From Sphingomonadales bacterium EhC05 (GTDB taxonomy: Bacteria; Pseudomonadota; Alphaproteobacteria; Sphingomonadales; Sphingomonadaceae), in NCBI GenBank assembly GCA_001650955.1, contig LXYP01000032.1:1-43124 (forward strand): a stretch of DNA of 43,124 nt, given 5' to 3'. A model generated the notes under the pieces. It was not told the DNA's origin. It saw nothing but the letters and a program-made list of their open reading frames with translations, and made no database searches. Shown here piece by piece: positions 42,364 to 43,124 of this stretch. The translations under genes and the position numbers were made by a program. How positions within the stretch are numbered: position 1 is the first letter of the stretch; each line of letters starts with the position of its first letter.

Positions 42364-43124
42364 ATGCCAGTTCGTAAGACACACAGACGCTCGCTGCTCT
42401 CGGGGATCACAGCCGTTGCGATGGCGATCTCTGGCTGCTCCGCACAGCCGGGCGAGCAGAATTCGACTGTCGAGTCTGTCGAATTGACCGAATATCCAGA
42501 GCAAGTCTATTGGGGCGATCTCCATCTTCATACGCTCTATTCCTTCGACAGTTATAATTTCGGCAATAAGACTCTTGGACCGGACGACGCCTATCGCTTT
42601 GCACAGGGTGAAGAAGTCGAAGCCCATGGTGGCAAAAGGGCAAAATTGGAGCAACCGCTCGACTTCCTGATGGTAGCTGATCATGCTGAATTTACCGGCG
42701 TGTTTCTGGGAATGGAAAATGGCAATCCTGATATTGCCGCGACGCCGCTTGGAAAAGCGTGGGCTGCGATGAACAAGGCCGGCGACACGGCGGGGCCAAT
42801 GACTGAAGTTGTCACGTCTCTCCGCGAAGGAAATGCCAAAAGACAACCGCCTGAAAAGTTCAGAAGAACGATTTGGTCGGAGCTTGTGGAATCAGCTGAA
42901 CGGCATAATAGACCAGGAAAATTCACGACATTTGCAGGCTATGAATGGACGTCGATGCCCGGCGGCGGCAATCAGCATCGCGTCGTGGTTTTCAAGGACA
43001 ATAAGGACAAGACGCTGCAAACCATCCCGTTTTCTGCAGCAGACAGCAACAACCCGCTCGATCTTTGGCGCTATTTGGCCGGCTATGAAGAGCAGACCGG
43101 TGGCGAAGTCATGGCGATTGCGCA
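42364..43124 (+). CDS. DUF3604 lipoprotein, 3' end cut off by the window
   Basis: 253 complete codons are seen from the ATG at 42364, which has GGGGG about 6 bases upstream; no stop before the window end. The start MPVRKTHRRSLLSGITAVAM is a basic, hydrophobic signal, ending AISGC as a lipobox (Cys about 25). DUF3604 text follows: QVYWGDLHLHTLYSFDSYNF (metal-binding His pair as in PHP-type hydrolases), LDFLMVADHAEFTGVF (Asp-His) and FTTFAGYEWTSMPGGGNQHR (later His). The family is predicted to be a metal-dependent phosphoesterase-like hydrolase with unknown substrate. It diverges from a TonB receptor, a pairing that suggests periplasmic handling of the imported compound; this is inference. Confidence 0.88.
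   Translation, partial: MPVRKTHRRSLLSGITAVAMAISGCSAQPGEQNSTVESVELTEYPEQVYWGDLHLHTLYSFDSYNFGNKTLGPDDAYRFAQGEEVEAHGGKRAKLEQPLDFLMVADHAEFTGVFLGMENGNPDIAATPLGKAWAAMNKAGDTAGPMTEVVTSLREGNAKRQPPEKFRRTIWSELVESAERHNRPGKFTTFAGYEWTSMPGGGNQHRVVVFKDNKDKTLQTIPFSAADSNNPLDLWRYLAGYEEQTGGEVMAIA

Noticed and set aside
1-43124. tRNA, rRNA, CRISPR arrays, IS elements and prophage
   Set aside because: No cloverleaf with TTCGA loop, spaced direct repeats, transposase motif or phage gene was found in the gaps or frames.

Overview
The window looks like a chromosomal segment of a sphingomonad (Alphaproteobacteria, Sphingomonadales; Sphingorhabdus/Parasphingorhabdus/Sphingopyxis-like is my guess). The reasons are moderate GC, a two-piece circularly permuted tmRNA gene, a sphingomonad-style TonB-dependent receptor, the purM/purN - DUF2066 - hda - ppk1 - ppx neighbourhood, and a LOV-HTH protein that closely resembles EL222 of Erythrobacter litoralis. 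I see no IS element, prophage, CRISPR array, rRNA or tRNA. Nearly all of the window is densely packed core or conserved accessory genes.

Layout. 1-1.4 kb: a minus-strand pair, a lemA-like lipoprotein and a TPM-domain (YgcG-like) membrane protein cut by the window edge. 1.5-2.7 kb: mscL, the permuted ssrA and a small membrane protein. 2.8-6.3 kb: a minus-strand, overlapping set of an M20 hydrolase, astA and astB (arginine succinyltransferase pathway, without astC/D/E here). 6.7-8.8 kb: malate synthase G. 8.8-14.3 kb: the minus-strand envelope/cofactor/ribosome operon lptD-surA-pdxA-rsmA. 14.6-17.1 kb: pepA, holC and a small lipoprotein. 17.1-19.1 kb: dgcN-dgcA, for D-glutamate use. 19.4-21.8 kb: ndk and a secreted multi-domain surface protein.

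21.8-24.0 kb: a SnoaL-like protein diverging from an SDR dehydrogenase, then the blue-light LOV-HTH regulator, then a 163-bp convergent gap holding a structured, terminator-ended small-RNA candidate with CCUCC motifs. 24.0-26.2 kb: purM and an unusual purN fused to an MmcQ/YjbR domain. 26.3-31.9 kb: a tightly coupled plus-strand set of a DUF2066 protein, hda, ppk1 and ppx, joining replication-initiation control to polyphosphate metabolism. 31.9-35.0 kb: RNase D (convergent) and a two-gene membrane protein/flavoprotein unit. 35.2-39.9 kb: aspS, an alpha/beta hydrolase, a periplasmic repeat-like protein and a PPK2 kinase. 40-43.1 kb: a TonB-dependent receptor diverging from a DUF3604 lipoprotein (cut by the window end), across an AT-rich spacer with two palindromes.

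Best candidates for something new: the small-RNA candidate at 23935-24040, the PurN-YjbR fusion, the M20 hydrolase that may supply the missing desuccinylase of the arginine pathway, and the palindromic divergent promoter at 42.25 kb. All functional statements come from reading motifs and family memory; no search or folding program was run.
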